Below are positions 48,116 through 60,989 of a DNA stretch of 64,000 nt, in pieces; the stretch's first letter is position 1, and each line of letters opens with the position of its first letter. Where the stretch lies: NCBI GenBank assembly GCA_022575985.1, contig JAKSXM010000007.1, forward strand, positions 2,110,501 to 2,174,500. Direction: 5' to 3'. The stretch comes from Anagrus nilaparvatae. Taxonomy: Eukaryota > Arthropoda > Insecta > Hymenoptera > Mymaridae. The notes under the pieces are model-generated. The model did no database searches, was not told where the DNA came from, and saw only the letters and a list, made by a program, of their open reading frames with translations. The translations under genes and the position numbers were made by a program.

Positions 48116-50350
48116 TATATAATTATATTTTTTCTAAAAGTGGTGACTGGGTCATCCCGCCTTGGATCTTTTGGGTATTTTAATTATACTTGACAGTAAA
48201 ATTAAATTAAAACTTTAAATATTTCTTAGAAGTTCTCATTTTTGATTTCGAAATAGTGCTTACAAAAAAAAATTAGGTATGGTGAAAATATTTGAGGATA
48301 TGGGCACGAGGGTTCGATGAAAAAGCCCCCTTAAAACAAAAAATATAAAGAATATTATCTTCCAGGGCATTTTTTTCAAAAAAAGTTGATGGAAAAATCT
48401 GAGTATGACAATAACTCATTTCTAATAGACAGGTGGAAGGGAGGTGGGTCGAAATCCTCCTCATGGCTTCATAATCAGGATCGAAGTGTCTCATCAAAAA
48501 CCAAAAATTAGGTAAAATATTATTTTCCAGGTGTATTTTTCAAAAAAAAAGATAAGAAAATTTACAAAAGGATAATTAAATCAGGGGGAAGACTTCCAGA
48601 AAGAAGCTTACGTAGGGAGCGGAGAATGCCATGAATAGGGAAACGTCCAAAAACTGTTTGATAAAAATAAATAATTATTATAATAATAACTAAATCTTTT
48701 GTCTTACTTTATTCGGATAATTAATTCTGTGTAGAAGACAATCTTATAATCCTCAATCTAGTTTCCTTTCTCATGTTAACTTTTTCGAATTTTGCGTTCT
48801 AATTGTCTAAAACATTAGAAGTATAACATTAAAATTACCGAAAAGTTTCTAGTTCTCGTGGAAACTATTACTTAATTCGATAAATGATAATTATTAAGGT
48901 TCTTTTCATATTTGAAACTTGATTTTCTCATTAAGTTAGTTACAAAATATTTAATATTTCCATTAGCTGCTTTTATTTGAGTTATTAATTTACTTAATGA
49001 AATACTTCATGAACCACTAGACAATAAGTTCCCAAGCTATAATTTACATTAGTTACTCAAAGAATGATTATAATTTTCAGTCAAAAATCATTTTTCAGTT
49101 ATTAAACTAAAGTTTGTGAAATATTACTCCTTGATTTTTACTATTTTTTAAATAGCCTATTTTTATTTCAAAATAAAGTTAACATTTAACTTTTTATTAA
49201 TTAGCAAGTATCAGTAACCAACTAATTAATTTTTTTTTTCTAGTAACTATGTCCTGCCAAAGTTATTCAATTATATTGCAAATTTTATACAAAAATTTAT
49301 ATTTCATAATACTTGTAAATTATTTAATAGTATGTGTGTGTATATTAAATATTGCACCATTATCACCAAAAATAAAATTGTTGAGTCGAAATAAAATTTT
49401 GGTAATATTTCATTCTCGGGTTCTTTTAACAGATTTGTAAAGTACAGTTAGAATGCTATCAGTCACTGAAAATACTAAAGGTTTAAAATTTTATCAATTT
49501 CTAAAAGCTTAACAGTCGACTATTTGTAAATAATTTCTAATTAAAATGTGTCACTTAATCACAGTTACTCAGGCAACGCATTTCAATAACAAAAAAATTA
49601 ACGCTGAAACGGAATATTTGCATGTTATAGTATGCATGCAAATGTAAAAATTTAATATGAAATTAATATGTTTAAACGTTATTAAAAAACTAAAATGTCA
49701 AGCTAAAATATAAATGGTATTCATTAAAAATTATAACTTAGCCTTCTATTTTTGATGCATTATCGGTTAAAAAAAAAATTTTTATTTAAAAAATTTTACA
49801 TATTCCGATGACTATGGTTCTTAATCACTGTGACTTTGTCAACCCATGTGAATATCAAATTTTAACGTGATTGTAATAAATCAATCTAAAAATAAAAATG
49901 AAAGAGAAATAGTAATTTTAATTTTTACAATAATATAGGGTACCTATCCTGCCTATTACTGAACGCCACTAATTACCGAACAACTTTGTTTTTCTTGTTT
50001 CATTAAAAAAGGATTGATTAAAAATCGAGTATTAAAAACATTGGTAATTAAGGTTTAAAAATCACACAATGCAAAAAATACTTTTTTTATTATTGCTTTT
50101 TTCTTTATTGAAAATCGATGGAGATCTAAAGTTACTTCTATTCAACTTTTTATTCGCCTTCTGATTGGCCGGAATAAAATCGATCGATTATATTTAAATT
50201 TATTATAAAAAATGCAATTTATATTAAGCCAAATATAAATAAATAAAATTATAAAATCTTATTTTTAAATGAAAATGCAAGATAAGGTTTTATAAGGACA
50301 AAGAAAAGAGGTTAAAATTTAGGTCTAAATGTAATAATAAAACTTTTAAT
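48116..50350. other. Intergenic region, nothing recognised
   Basis: AT-rich with no convincing gene; the few short open frames lack family features. GAATTTTCAAAAAAA-type runs only. Confidence 0.5.
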
Positions 50351-50357
50351 GTTGGAC

Positions 50358-51634
50358 TAGTACTCCAGTCAAAATACGGGGGGGGGGGGGGGGTTGTATT
50401 TTTACTGGCGAACATGAGATTTGCTTTACTATATGTTTTTTGGGTCGGTGAACACGAAAATCGGGATCATTTCGTAAAGAAATGGGGGCTTCACCATTAA
50501 ATTTGCAAAAAACTACCCCAAAATGGGGTGTTTTTTACATAGTTGCACTTTGAGCGCTCAGATTCGCACCATACGCGTTTTTTGGGTCGCTGATCAAGAA
50601 TTTTGACTTCTTTTTCTTAAATAATTAAAATGTCACCCCTAAATTGGCTAAAATTACCCCCGAAAAGGGGGTGATTTTGCTATTTGGGCACTTTGAGCAA
50701 CCAGGATATGTCCATATAGGTTTTTCGGGTCGCTAATTAAGAATTTCGACTAATTTTTCAGAAATATTCAATATTTCACCCATAAAACAGCTAAAACTAC
50801 TCCTAAAAGGTGTGTTTTTGCTATTTTCACACTTTGAGCATCCCGATTATGTCCATTCAAGTACCTGGGCCGCTGATCAATAAAAATTTGTTATTTTTTT
50901 ATTTTATAAAAAATAATACTTTCCTGAAAAATAAATTATTATAGTGAAGGTAAAGATGAATACATGAAACTTAATATTTATTTTTTTTTTTTATAATGCA
51001 TGCTCAAGAAATATTGAATACTTATGAAAAATAAGTCGAAATTCTTGATTAAAGGCCCACAAAACCTATATACATATCCTGGATGCTCAAAGTGCGACCT
51101 AATAGGGGTGTTTTAGCTATTTTAAGGGTGAAATCTTGAATATTTATGAAAAATTAGTCGAAATTCTTAATTAGCGACCCGAAAAACCTATATGGACATA
51201 TCCTGGTTGCTCAAAGTGCCCAAATAGCAAAATCATCCCCTTTTCGGGGGTAATTTTAGTCAATTTAGGGGTAAAATTTTAATTATTTATGAAAAATTAG
51301 TTGAAATTCTTAATTAGCGACCCGAAAAACCTATATGGACATATTCTGGTTCAAAGTGCAAAAATAGCAAAATTAATTATTTAAGAAAAAGAAGTCAAAA
51401 TTCTTGATCAGCGACCCAAAAAACCCGTATGGTGTGAATCTGAGCGCTCAAAGTGCAACTATGTAAAAAACACCCCATTTTGGGGTAGTTTTTTGCAAAT
51501 TTAGGGGTGAAGCCCCCATTTCTTTACGAAATGACCCCGATTTTCGTGTTCAGCGACCCAAAAAACATATAGTAAAGCAAATCTCATGTTCGCCAGTAAA
51601 AATACAACCAAACCCGTATTTTGACTGGAGTATA
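50358..51634. mobile_element. 1.28-kb foldback element, family F2 (long form)
   Basis: Ends ACTCCAGTCAAAATACGG and complement. Just inside the left end is a run of 18 G; the right end lacks it. Arms share ATGAGATTTGCTTTACTATA and are filled with inverted units containing GGGTCGCTGATCAAGAATTT and CATATAGGTTTTTCGGGTCG. No coding frame. Related in end sequence and inner words to 22665-23770. Confidence 0.85.
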
Positions 51635-51719
51635 GGTTTAATATCGGCTTTTAATCTGATGTAGAAAGGGCTTTGGCCAACACTCGTACAAAGTAATTAT
51701 CTAGTAGTAATTACAAAGT

Positions 51720-52225
51720 AAATAAGAAATGAATTGCCGGGGAAAAATTAATCGATTTAAAAAAAAAAATTATTATTTTACGATGAAAATCAAGCGAGTA
51801 ATGCATGATTAAAGTTCAGAAGCAGGCTTTTTTCAATAAAATTTCAATCTTTTTTAAGACGAATTTGAACAAAATCTTAAATTGTCGATAACTTGGCTAA
51901 ATTTCATCGTAAAAAGATAAGTTTTTTTTTCTTCTGGAGTGGTTTTTCCCTGGCAGATTTTCTTATCTATTTTTTTAAATTTTATTTACCTAAAAAGTTA
52001 TTTTAAAAATTTGGGGTAGCTCAGATACGAAAAACACCGTTTTTGACATAAAAGTGAAAAAATCTTTTCGGCACCTATCGCCGATTTCTTGTTCATGATT
52101 TTTTTCGGTTTTCTGAAGGTTTAAACTAACTGAAAACACGGGTCATATAGATGTGCCCTCAAAAAAAAAAAATTTCGATTTCAGGCTCAAATTAAGTAGC
52201 ACTTTTAAAATAATTGTTCATCTAT
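51720..52225. repeat. Half copy of foldback family F1
   Basis: Matches one arm of 21057-22247 from GAATTGCCGGGGAAAAATTA to TGAGCCT-complement CAGGCTCAAATTAAGTAGCA and the end word TAATTGTTCAT. The opposite arm is absent. Confidence 0.8.
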
Positions 52226-52229
52226 ATCT

Positions 52230-52230
<1 letters not shown>

Positions 52231-52260
<30 letters not shown>

Positions 52261-52262
52261 TA
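52231..52262. repeat. (TATATC)n / (TA)n microsatellite
   Basis: Four to five TATATC units pass into a TA run directly at the 5' end of the first Helitron-like unit. Confidence 0.8.
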
Positions 52263-53628
52263 TGCCGATAGAGAATTTTTTTAGTTTGATAGGATTGACT
52301 AGACGATAATAGCTAGAGAGACGCGGTTTGCGGCAAAAAACGCGGAAAAATTGCAGAAGTGACATAGGCTATACAGGATTTCGATTGATGCGAAAGAAAA
52401 TTTTTGTCGCCAAAAAATCGATTGTTCAAAAAAGTGATCATTTTTTATGTTTTCGTAAATTTTCAAAAAAATCGTAATTAACTTAAGAACTTGGAATTTT
52501 TTTGTAATCAGAAAAGTTTCTAGATGATTTAGAATTGTTTTTTACGTGTCCACCTACATTTTCAAGCAAATCGGTTAGATGTTTCCAGAGTTACATATAT
52601 TTTTTAGCATAAAATTTGGATTTTAAATTCGTATATTTATATATATTTATAAGTTATTATATATAATATGGAGGAATTCCAATTGAACTCATATTTTCTA
52701 TTGTCAATAAAAGCTCACTTAGCATCGGAAAGATTGATAAATTACATTATGGGTGATTAAATATTATATGGAAAAATCAAAATTCATTGAAGTATAGTCA
52801 GTAAAATCTTATAACTGGTTTTTGTAAACTAATTTTAAATGAATAGAGCATGTTTACTTACAGCTGAGGTATAGGTATAATTCGGATGTTACTGAACATT
52901 ACAATAAAATTCGTTATTTTTATAATTATTATTCTAGACGTCAGCTATATTCTAATTACCCATAAACAGGTTTCATGATCACATATCATTGGGAGAGATT
53001 GAAAATAAATCACCTTTTGAGTGCAAGAGAAAAACTATTAAAAATTAACGATTTCTATTAACCTATTTCTTTTTACCAAATTTTTCTTGCTTTGATTTTA
53101 CCATAAGCTAACGTATTGGAATAAAAAAATGAAATTTTAATAATGCCTTTCTAAAAAACTATTCCAGAGTATTACCCGGGCGTAGCCGGGCCAAATCGCT
53201 AGGCTGTGAAACACACAGGCTGTGAAAATTATTATTTACATTTTATTAATTATTTATGTTTTTACTTATTTATATAAATAATTTATTAATATACACATTA
53301 AAAATTTATTAAAATAATTTTTTAGATAATTACTAAATAATGTTTTTTTATTTATTAATTACCATCCTTTTTAAATAATTAATGTGGAAAAATGAGAAAT
53401 AATTATAATAATAGTAATAATAATTCAAATGAAATTTTAATAAATCTCTTCTAAAAAACTATTTCAGAGTATTACCCGGGTTAAATCGCTGGATATAAAA
53501 AAAGGTTATTTTACAAAATATTGTGTAAGTTAAAACATATTTTTAGAAAGATAAAGTGGCAGGGGTCCAGGGGGGCGCAGCCCCCATGGTGGCTGCCGGG
53601 CGAGCGAAGCGAGCCGAAGGCAGCTAGT
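52250..53628 (+). mobile_element. Helitron-like unit 1
   Basis: Starts with (TA)n then ATGCCGATAGAG and ends ...GGCAGCTAGT after a GC-rich hairpin (CTGCC...GGCAG, with GCGAGCGAAGCGAGC in the loop). A further typical 3' end, ACCCGGGCGTAGCCGGG followed by CTAG, lies at about 53172-53202, and a worn one near 53475, so the unit is a mosaic of nested ends. No Rep/helicase frame. No TC 5' end is evident, so a Helentron-type relative is possible. Confidence 0.65.
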
Positions 53629-54857
53629 ATATATATATGCCGATAGAGAATTTTTTTAGTTTGATAGGATTGACTAGACGATAATAGCTAGAGAGACGCG
53701 GTTTGCGGCAAAAAACGCGGAAAAATTGCAGAAGTGACATAGGCTATACAGGATTTCGATTGATGCGAAAGAAAATTTTTGTCGCCAAAAAAACGATTGT
53801 TCAAAAAAATGATCATTTTTTATGTTTTCTGGGCCAAATCACCATTATGTATGTATGCCCGAACGCGATAAACTAGACCACAATAAAAGCTAGAAATATC
53901 GGGTTTACGGCAAAAGACGGCAAAAATTACCGGTCAAAACATAGGCTTGGTTTCATTTCAATTAATTGGAACAAAAATTTTGTATGTTGAAAAAACTGAA
54001 TTTCCAAAAAAAAATTTTTATGCAATTATAAAAAAAAAACCTAAAAATCTGAGAACTAAGGAAAAATTTTACTGTGGCAAAGTCTTTCATTCCATTTGGG
54101 AATATTTTTTACGATTGCACCTAAATTTTGGAGTGAATCGGTTGGATCTGTAAAAATTTACAATAATTTTTCAAAAATATAAAAAGTTTTGGACTAATCC
54201 TACTAATAGCGTTAGAGAATTTTTTAAGTTTGATGATCACGCCTAGACGAAGTTAGCTAGAAAGACTCGGTTTGCAGCAAAAAACGAGAAAATATTTCAG
54301 GAGTGTCATAGGTTTTATAGGATTTAGATTGATGCGAAAGAAAATTTTTGTCGCCAAAAAAACGTTTTTTCAATGATCATTTTTGATGTTTTCGTAAATT
54401 TTCAAAAAATCGTAATTAACTTAAAAAATTGAAATTTTTTTGGAATCAGAAAAGTTTTTATATGATTTAGAATTGTTATTTACGTGTCCACCTAAATTTT
54501 CAAGCAAATCGGTTTGATATTTCCAGAGTTACATATATTTTTTAGCATAAAATTTGGATTTCAAATTCATATATTTATATATATTTATAAGTTATTATAT
54601 ATACACTTGTGGATCCTATGGAAGGGTAGCTAAGCTTTGTATTGCTGATTACTAATTATCTGTCTGGGTTCATATGCCCGTAATTTTTATGATTTAGTAA
54701 ATTTTAGATAATACTTTGGGTAAAAAAAGATTATTTTACAAAATATAGAGTAACCTAAAACAACATATTTTTTGAAAAATAAAGCCGCAGGGGTCCAGGG
54801 GGGCGCAGCCCCCATGGTGGCTGCCGGGGCGAGCGAAGCGAGCCGGAGGCAGCTAGT
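53629..54857 (+). mobile_element. Helitron-like unit 2, head to tail with unit 1
   Basis: The first ~195 bases repeat the start of unit 1 with only about two differences, then the sequence switches to two further 5'-end-like blocks (53850 and 54200). It ends with the same GC-rich terminus (GGGGGCGCAGCCCCCATGG...GGCAGCTAG) as unit 1. Its start directly follows the CTAG of unit 1. Confidence 0.65.
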
Positions 54858-55090
54858 ATATATATATGTATATATAAATTTTGTATGTTTGTTTGTTTGT
54901 TTTTTTGTTTGTCCGAACGCGATAAAAGTTAGAGATACAGGATTTACGGGAAATGATGGGAAATATTATCGGTCAAAACATAGGCTAAGTTTTATTTCGA
55001 TTGATAACTACAAAAATTTTTTATGTTGAAAAAACTGGCTTTCCAAGAAAAAAATTTTTATCAAATTTTAAAAAAAAAACCTAAAAACTG
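54857..55090 (+). mobile_element. 5' fragment of a third Helitron-like unit
   Basis: After the CTAG of unit 2 comes a TA run and then CCGAACGCGATAAAAGTTAG and GGTCAAAACATAGGCT, matching the block at about 53860-54000 of unit 2. No 3' end is found. Confidence 0.55.
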
Positions 55091-55856
55091 AAAACATTCT
55101 CTAGGAGTTGTCAGAGTGCGTATAGGGAGTTGTGGGTGAAAACTGACCTCTATAAATATAAAAAGTGACCTAAATTTCAAACCCAGTAACAGTTCAAGCC
55201 CAAAATATTCATTTTTTATCTAAAAATTCATCTGTCCAATTATGGTCCATTGAGCGCTAACGGGTTAAAAGGTTAGTATTAAAATCCATTTAAACCCCTA
55301 ATTTCAAGGCTATAATCATCTTTTATTCCAACTAAATCGAATATTAAGAAAAATTTCTAAATTCTTTAAAATGATAAAGTATCAAAGAAAGTGACTTTGT
55401 AAACAAGTCATACGATACATATAAATCTTAACAATAAATCAAGCACTAATGGTTGTAAATCAATGGAATTTGAAAAAAAAAAAAAAAGAAAAGAAAATTA
55501 TGTTTACAAGTGCATAATATATAATGCGTTGTTGTTATTGCTGCGTACGTGCATTTAAAGTTTACATTTGGATACTTTTTTTTTAAAATGCTGTATTATA
55601 AAAACAAGTGTTATAAGAGCGAACGAATGAAAAAATAGTGGTGGGGAGTGAAAAAAAAAGTTAATACATTATTTATCTCCATGCATGGTATTAAATATTA
55701 TTATATTAGACTTTTTAAAAGTTATAAGATCTCTTTCTCTCCACAAAACATAGTCAGTTTAAAATTCAAAAACGGCCAAGTTGTACAGTTTTTTTTTTTA
55801 AAGAAAGTGTCATTTTAAAATAATCAAGTGCTGTTTTTAATAAATAAATAAAAAAA
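55091..55856. other. Upstream region of cysteine dioxygenase
   Basis: AT-rich; probably contains promoter and 5' UTR. A G/A-rich stretch with AAAGTGTCATTTTAAAATAA precedes the start codon. No promoter element can be fixed. Confidence 0.35.
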
Positions 55857-58800
55857 ATGAATAAAAATTCGTGTATCGAAATTGAATCCCGAGTGTTCAA
55901 TAATAATAACAACAATGAAAAATTAAGTGAATTAAAATGTAAAAATTATAATGGAAAAATTCATACTTTGAATGAATTAATAGAAAAATTATACGATGCA
56001 TTTAAAACAAACGATGTTAACATTGATTATGTACAAGATTTAATGAATTCTTATCAAAGTAATCCATTAGATTGGAAAAAATATGCTAAATTCGATCGTT
56101 ACAGGTAAAAACAATTTTTTTATTTAAACAAGTGTGTTTATTAAGAATCTTAAGACATTTTATTTTAATTTTATTAATCAAAGTAAAAAATTTATAAAAA
56201 TACGAATTAAATTATAGTTAAAAATTTAATTTTTTTTATAATCATTTATTAAAATAGATTAGACTAAAAATTTGTCAATTTAGTCAATTTTTCCCTGGAA
56301 ACGATTTTAAAATTTTGAGACTACTGCTATTTAAATTATTTTTTGAAAATCAAAAAGTTACATATTATTAAAAGAGACCAATTTTTAATAAAAAAGGAAA
56401 TAAATTTTCAAATTTCTTAATAAATCGATTACGCGATCATGATGCTTTAAGTTCACTTAGGTTATCATAATTAAAGACAAATTTTTTTAATTATAATTAA
56501 TTCTAAAGAATCAAGTGATAAAAGATGACACAATGTAGTAAATTTTATGTATTTTTTTTACTAATTTTCTTTTTCTGATTAAGATTTTGTAGTATTTTAA
56601 TAAGACATTCCACGCAACTGGGCCTAAGTTGGACCAAAGGGTTAACAAAATAGGTCCCAATTTTTTACCCTCAAATCCATTTTTAGCTTTATTCAAATAA
56701 TAACCTATTTCCGCAGTCCAGTTTGAGCCCCTTTCGCGTGGAATCCCTCATATTACATTCTACTTCTTTTTTTGAATTTGATAACAAATTGGAGCAAATA
56801 TTAGGTGAAAAAAAAATAGATTATGAATAAGCCTACAACTAGAAAATAAAATTAATGTTATCTCTGTTTCTTTTAAATATTTTCGAATAATATATTTTTG
56901 AATTTTAAAATTAATATGAAAATATGATGTTAATTAACTATTTAAAATGTATCAGATTGTAAACATGTTATTAACTAATAATATAATAGTCACTTAATAT
57001 GTATATTTTAAACATCAGGTGTATCAGAGATAAGAAAGATTATCGTTCTAATTTTGTTATACAAATAATATTTACATAGATGAAAATTTCTTGAAAATTC
57101 TATCAATGTTTTTAGAGAAACCTTTATATTTATTTAATTACTTTTTTTTTCAAAACGAAATTAACTTTGAATTTTCAAAAAAATTAAAATTTAGTTCATA
57201 TGTTTATACTTGAATTATAACAAAATTCAAACGCTTTTTAATAAAACCTAAAGTGAAATTTTTTTGACCACCTTGGTGTAAAACTTGGCACTCGGATTCG
57301 CCTAGGTAGGAAAAAAATATCGTTAGCACCTCGGGCGAATAAATTTAGGTATTAGCGCCATCCCCTATCACTCATACCTGACTTCGCAAATTAGTAATCT
57401 CTTAAACTTCTACGCCCTTGATAATTATTGTAAGTTTACTATTTTGAACAGAACTGTAAACCTTTGCATTCGGCTAAAATAAACTTTTTTGAAATTTCCT
57501 TATGAATATCAACCTCTTGCATCAAATATCACAATATTTAAAATAAATTCTTGCTGATATGTAATTAATTCTAAATTTAGAAGATTTCTTATTATCCAAA
57601 AAGAGTCGTAATTTCCAAATTGTCTAAATTTTAATAATAATGCTTTAGACATTATACCAAAATATATCATTAATTATTTCAACTTAAATTTTCGTATGTG
57701 ATTACAATTTTTCTAAATGTTTTATGTTTTATTCATGTCAAAAGGATCCATTTGATCGTGTTTTTTTTTATTTTACATTTGTAGTTGCTCTGCTTTTAAT
57801 TTCTAAGAAATCACATTAAAACTAATGCAAAATTTCTGCTTCAATTTTGCTTAAAAATTAAAGCGAAATTTAAGCAAAGCGATCTGACGATGAAAATATA
57901 ATAGTAAATTTCTCAAAATTGTTCATATAAATTCAATCGTAAACGAAAAAAAATCTATTTATACAGCCCTTGCCCATAAATAAAGAATACCCCAAATCGC
58001 AGTTTACCATCCTCGGCTTCGTCTCGATTAGGTCAAATGTCATTAATTCCAAGATTAGTTCAAAGTACGTCAAAGTTACCATAAATTCAGACGCAGAATA
58101 TAAATTTTCATGTAAAATATTTTAATCATTTCTTAATCTGATGAACAAAAATGATTAGCATAACAAAACTGAATTCTAAATTCGTCATTTTTAGACTGCG
58201 TAATCAATTCGTTCATATAAATATACACTGCAATGACCAAAGTTAATAAGACCCATAAGTATCAATCATTACCAATAATGATTTTACAATTGATTGTTTT
58301 TAAATAAACGTTTCCTTTTTTTTAGTAAGCATAAATTAAAAACCCAATAAAATATTAAATATTTTCATTAATTAGAAATAAAATATATATCTAGAAAGAT
58401 TTTTTTTTCTTTAGAAATGTTCTAATAACTTCCTTAATCGTAAGCACAAATGATTATGTATATACTTTTCTCATAAAAATTAAAAAGTAAAATTCCTTAT
58501 ATGTATGTGAAATAAATAAATATATATAATAATGATTAATAAAATATAAATGTGTAACCATTTTTAGATGAAAAAAATTTATAGTTGAAGAAAAAGTTAA
58601 AATTTATTGTTTGTAAATACTTTTAGCCTGACTAATAATATTTAATTATTTATTGACAAGTGAATAAAGGAAAATAAATTTTATGTGCAAATTTAGAGAA
58701 AATTTTAGTCACTTTAATAAAAATTTATTTATATAATGAAAAATAATTAGCCTTTGTTTTATTTTAGGTACACAAGAAATTTAGTTGACGAAGGTAATGG

Positions 58801-60711
58801 AAAATTTAACCTTATGGTTTTATGTTGGGGTGAAGGACATGGTTCTGCGATACATGATCATGCAAATGCACATTGTGTTATGAAAATACTTAAAGGAGAA
58901 TTAAAAGAGGTATAATTTTTGATATTTTCATGCATTTGTTATTTTTGTTATATTCAATTTCTATGCTATACACTAAAATAAATCAGCTTGTTTTAAACAA
59001 AATTTTTGCAACTTACTTGAAATGCGCGTATTATATAAGACTTAAATGCATAGAAAATTCATTAAAAAATTATTATAAATAAATAAATATGATGGGCGAC
59101 AACACCCTTCGGGGTGAATTCCTCATCCTCAGAATGAGCCAAATTTTATCTTAAACATATGATTAAAAGATTTGAAAATTTTTTAAGTAGTATATATAAT
59201 TAAGCATCTTTTTTTATTATTATCATTGTATAAATTTTAATAAGTTCAATTATTATAATTTATTTATGTAACATGAGCCCTGCATGTGCAACAATTTTTT
59301 CTTAATAAATAATAAATAAAATTTTATGAAATTATTTATATGATATATTTTATTGTTTGAAAACAAGGAATGCATTATCAGGAATACTTCCTAAAAAACA
59401 AAAGAATTTAATCCAAGGTTTTCTCTAGAAAATTAATTACTACTAGATTTTTGTCATTATTTTTAGTTAATAAAAACAAGGATTTATTAATAAATCTATG
59501 AATTTAAATTTAGTAACAAAAAAAATTTTATTATTTCTTAAAATCAGGGATGCTTAATTATGTAGTAATTACGAATATAGTTTTTATAAAGTAAGTATTT
59601 TTTTTTCACTTCTCCAGATTTTAAATGTTTCTTGAAAATAGTAAGAATTGTTGGGACCCAACATTTTTATATTTTCTTATTCTTTTAATTAATTTTTGTC
59701 CACGTGACAGCTAGGAAAGTTGTAATAACTATCCTTCTAAAACTAATTGAGTATATTCAAGCAAATGCTTTAAAAATCAATCAATATATTGTTACAGTGT
59801 ACACTATAAATTTGTAAATTATATTTTTCTTATAAATTAAACAAAAATTAATGCATTTTACAGACACGTTACAAATGGCCTGAAAATATTGAAAACAGCA
59901 GTGAATGTGAGAAAGAATTAGAAGAAATTGATTCAAATACTATAGGACTGAATGAAATTACATATATTAGTGGTAAGTTTTAAATTCGTTTTATTTAATA
60001 TAAAAAATGCAACATGCAGCTTAGTTTTTATACTTTTATACAAAAAATTTTTACTTTTATCGGTGACTGTATCAATTAGTGACCAAAGTTTTCTAGTCAA
60101 AATGTGTGGTCATTACATTTATTTTGGTACAGTCACCCTAATTCTAAGATTTGACTCTATAAGTATAAATACTTTATGGTCTAATTGATCCAAATAGAGT
60201 GTTTTTATGACCGCGATACAATATAATACACGTAATCAATGTACGTCAGATATTATCTTCAGAAATAAAAATTAATTATTGTACAAGAATATTTTTATAT
60301 AACTTTCAATGAAATCAAACAAATACTTAATTTGCAAAACTAATTAGATTTTATTAAAAATAATTAAAAAATAAAAGTTTATAATTTCTTGAATTATAAA
60401 ACTGATAAAAATTTTCATCTTAATTATTTAGACGCAATTGGATTACATCGTGTAGAAAATCCAAGTACAGTTGATACAGCAATATCTTTACATTTATATT
60501 CGCCACCATTTGATCAATGTTCTGTTTTTAATAAACAAACTGGTCAAAGAACTATTTCAAAAGTTACATTCTGGTCAAAATATGGCGAAAGAAGAAACAG
60601 AGTAAGTTTTACAAGAATTTTTTTATTTACATTTCACTTAATCGACCGAATTCAAAAATTCTTAATTTTTTGCAGGAAATTCAAGACGCAAGAGAACCTG
60701 AAGATAACTAA
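55857..60711 (+). CDS. Cysteine dioxygenase type 1
   Basis: Oxidises cysteine to cysteine sulfinate in the cytosol, the first step of taurine/sulfate formation, using mononuclear iron. Five exons with GT-AG joins in phase: 55857-56104, 58768-58909, 59864-59972, 60432-60601, 60676-60711; 234 residues (family about 200; the N-terminus has an Asn run). Seen: [20 protein letters not shown], with the two iron-binding His (HDH) and the Cys that cross-links to Tyr in animal enzymes; [17 protein letters not shown] [13 protein letters not shown] with the third His and the Tyr/Cys of the active site; [10 protein letters not shown] before it. All key residues are present, so it should be active. Introns are long (the first is 2.7 kb) and hold repeats. 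No other sulfur-pathway gene is nearby. Confidence 0.95.
56596..56752. mobile_element. ~155-bp MITE in cysteine dioxygenase intron 1
   Basis: Arms TTCCACGCAACTGGGCCTAA and the complement of GAGCCCCTTTCGCGTGGAAT pair, with GTTGGACC/AGTCCAGTTT next. Resembles 34252-34503. Confidence 0.65.
57280..57425. repeat. AAGTATCAAGGGCG-related repeat (worn)
   Basis: Contains CGCCTAGGTAGGAAAAAAAT-like sequence and ends TTCTACGCCCTTGATAATTA, the inverted terminus of the family, in intron 1 of cysteine dioxygenase. Confidence 0.5.
57960..58025. repeat. Copy of the palindrome core seen at 42186-42290
   Basis: CCCCAAATCGCAGTTTACCA followed by TCCTCGGCTTCG is the complement of the core in the hAT-like element. 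Dispersed repeat in the cysteine dioxygenase intron. Confidence 0.6.
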
Positions 60712-60989
60712 AAAAAATTTATTTTTTTTGTAACAAAAAACCTTATTTAACAAAAAAACATTTTACCACACAATAGTTTTATGATAACGTAATAATTAAT
60801 TTTTTTGTTTTTGTGTACTTCAAAAATTGTAAATAGATAATAGTAAAATAGTTTTTAGATAGTTTTCTATAACTTTATTGTTTTATAAAATTAAAAAGTG
60901 TATATTTTTTTATAAATATTTTTTCAACGCTTAAAATTTTATTTATTTAATAAATAATAGATATAGAAAATTACATGTGATTTACAATA

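Noticed and set aside
59952..60188. 78-codon plus-strand frame at the end of cysteine dioxygenase exon 3
   Set aside because: It runs across the exon 3 donor (GTAAGT at 59973) in a different frame and has no family feature.
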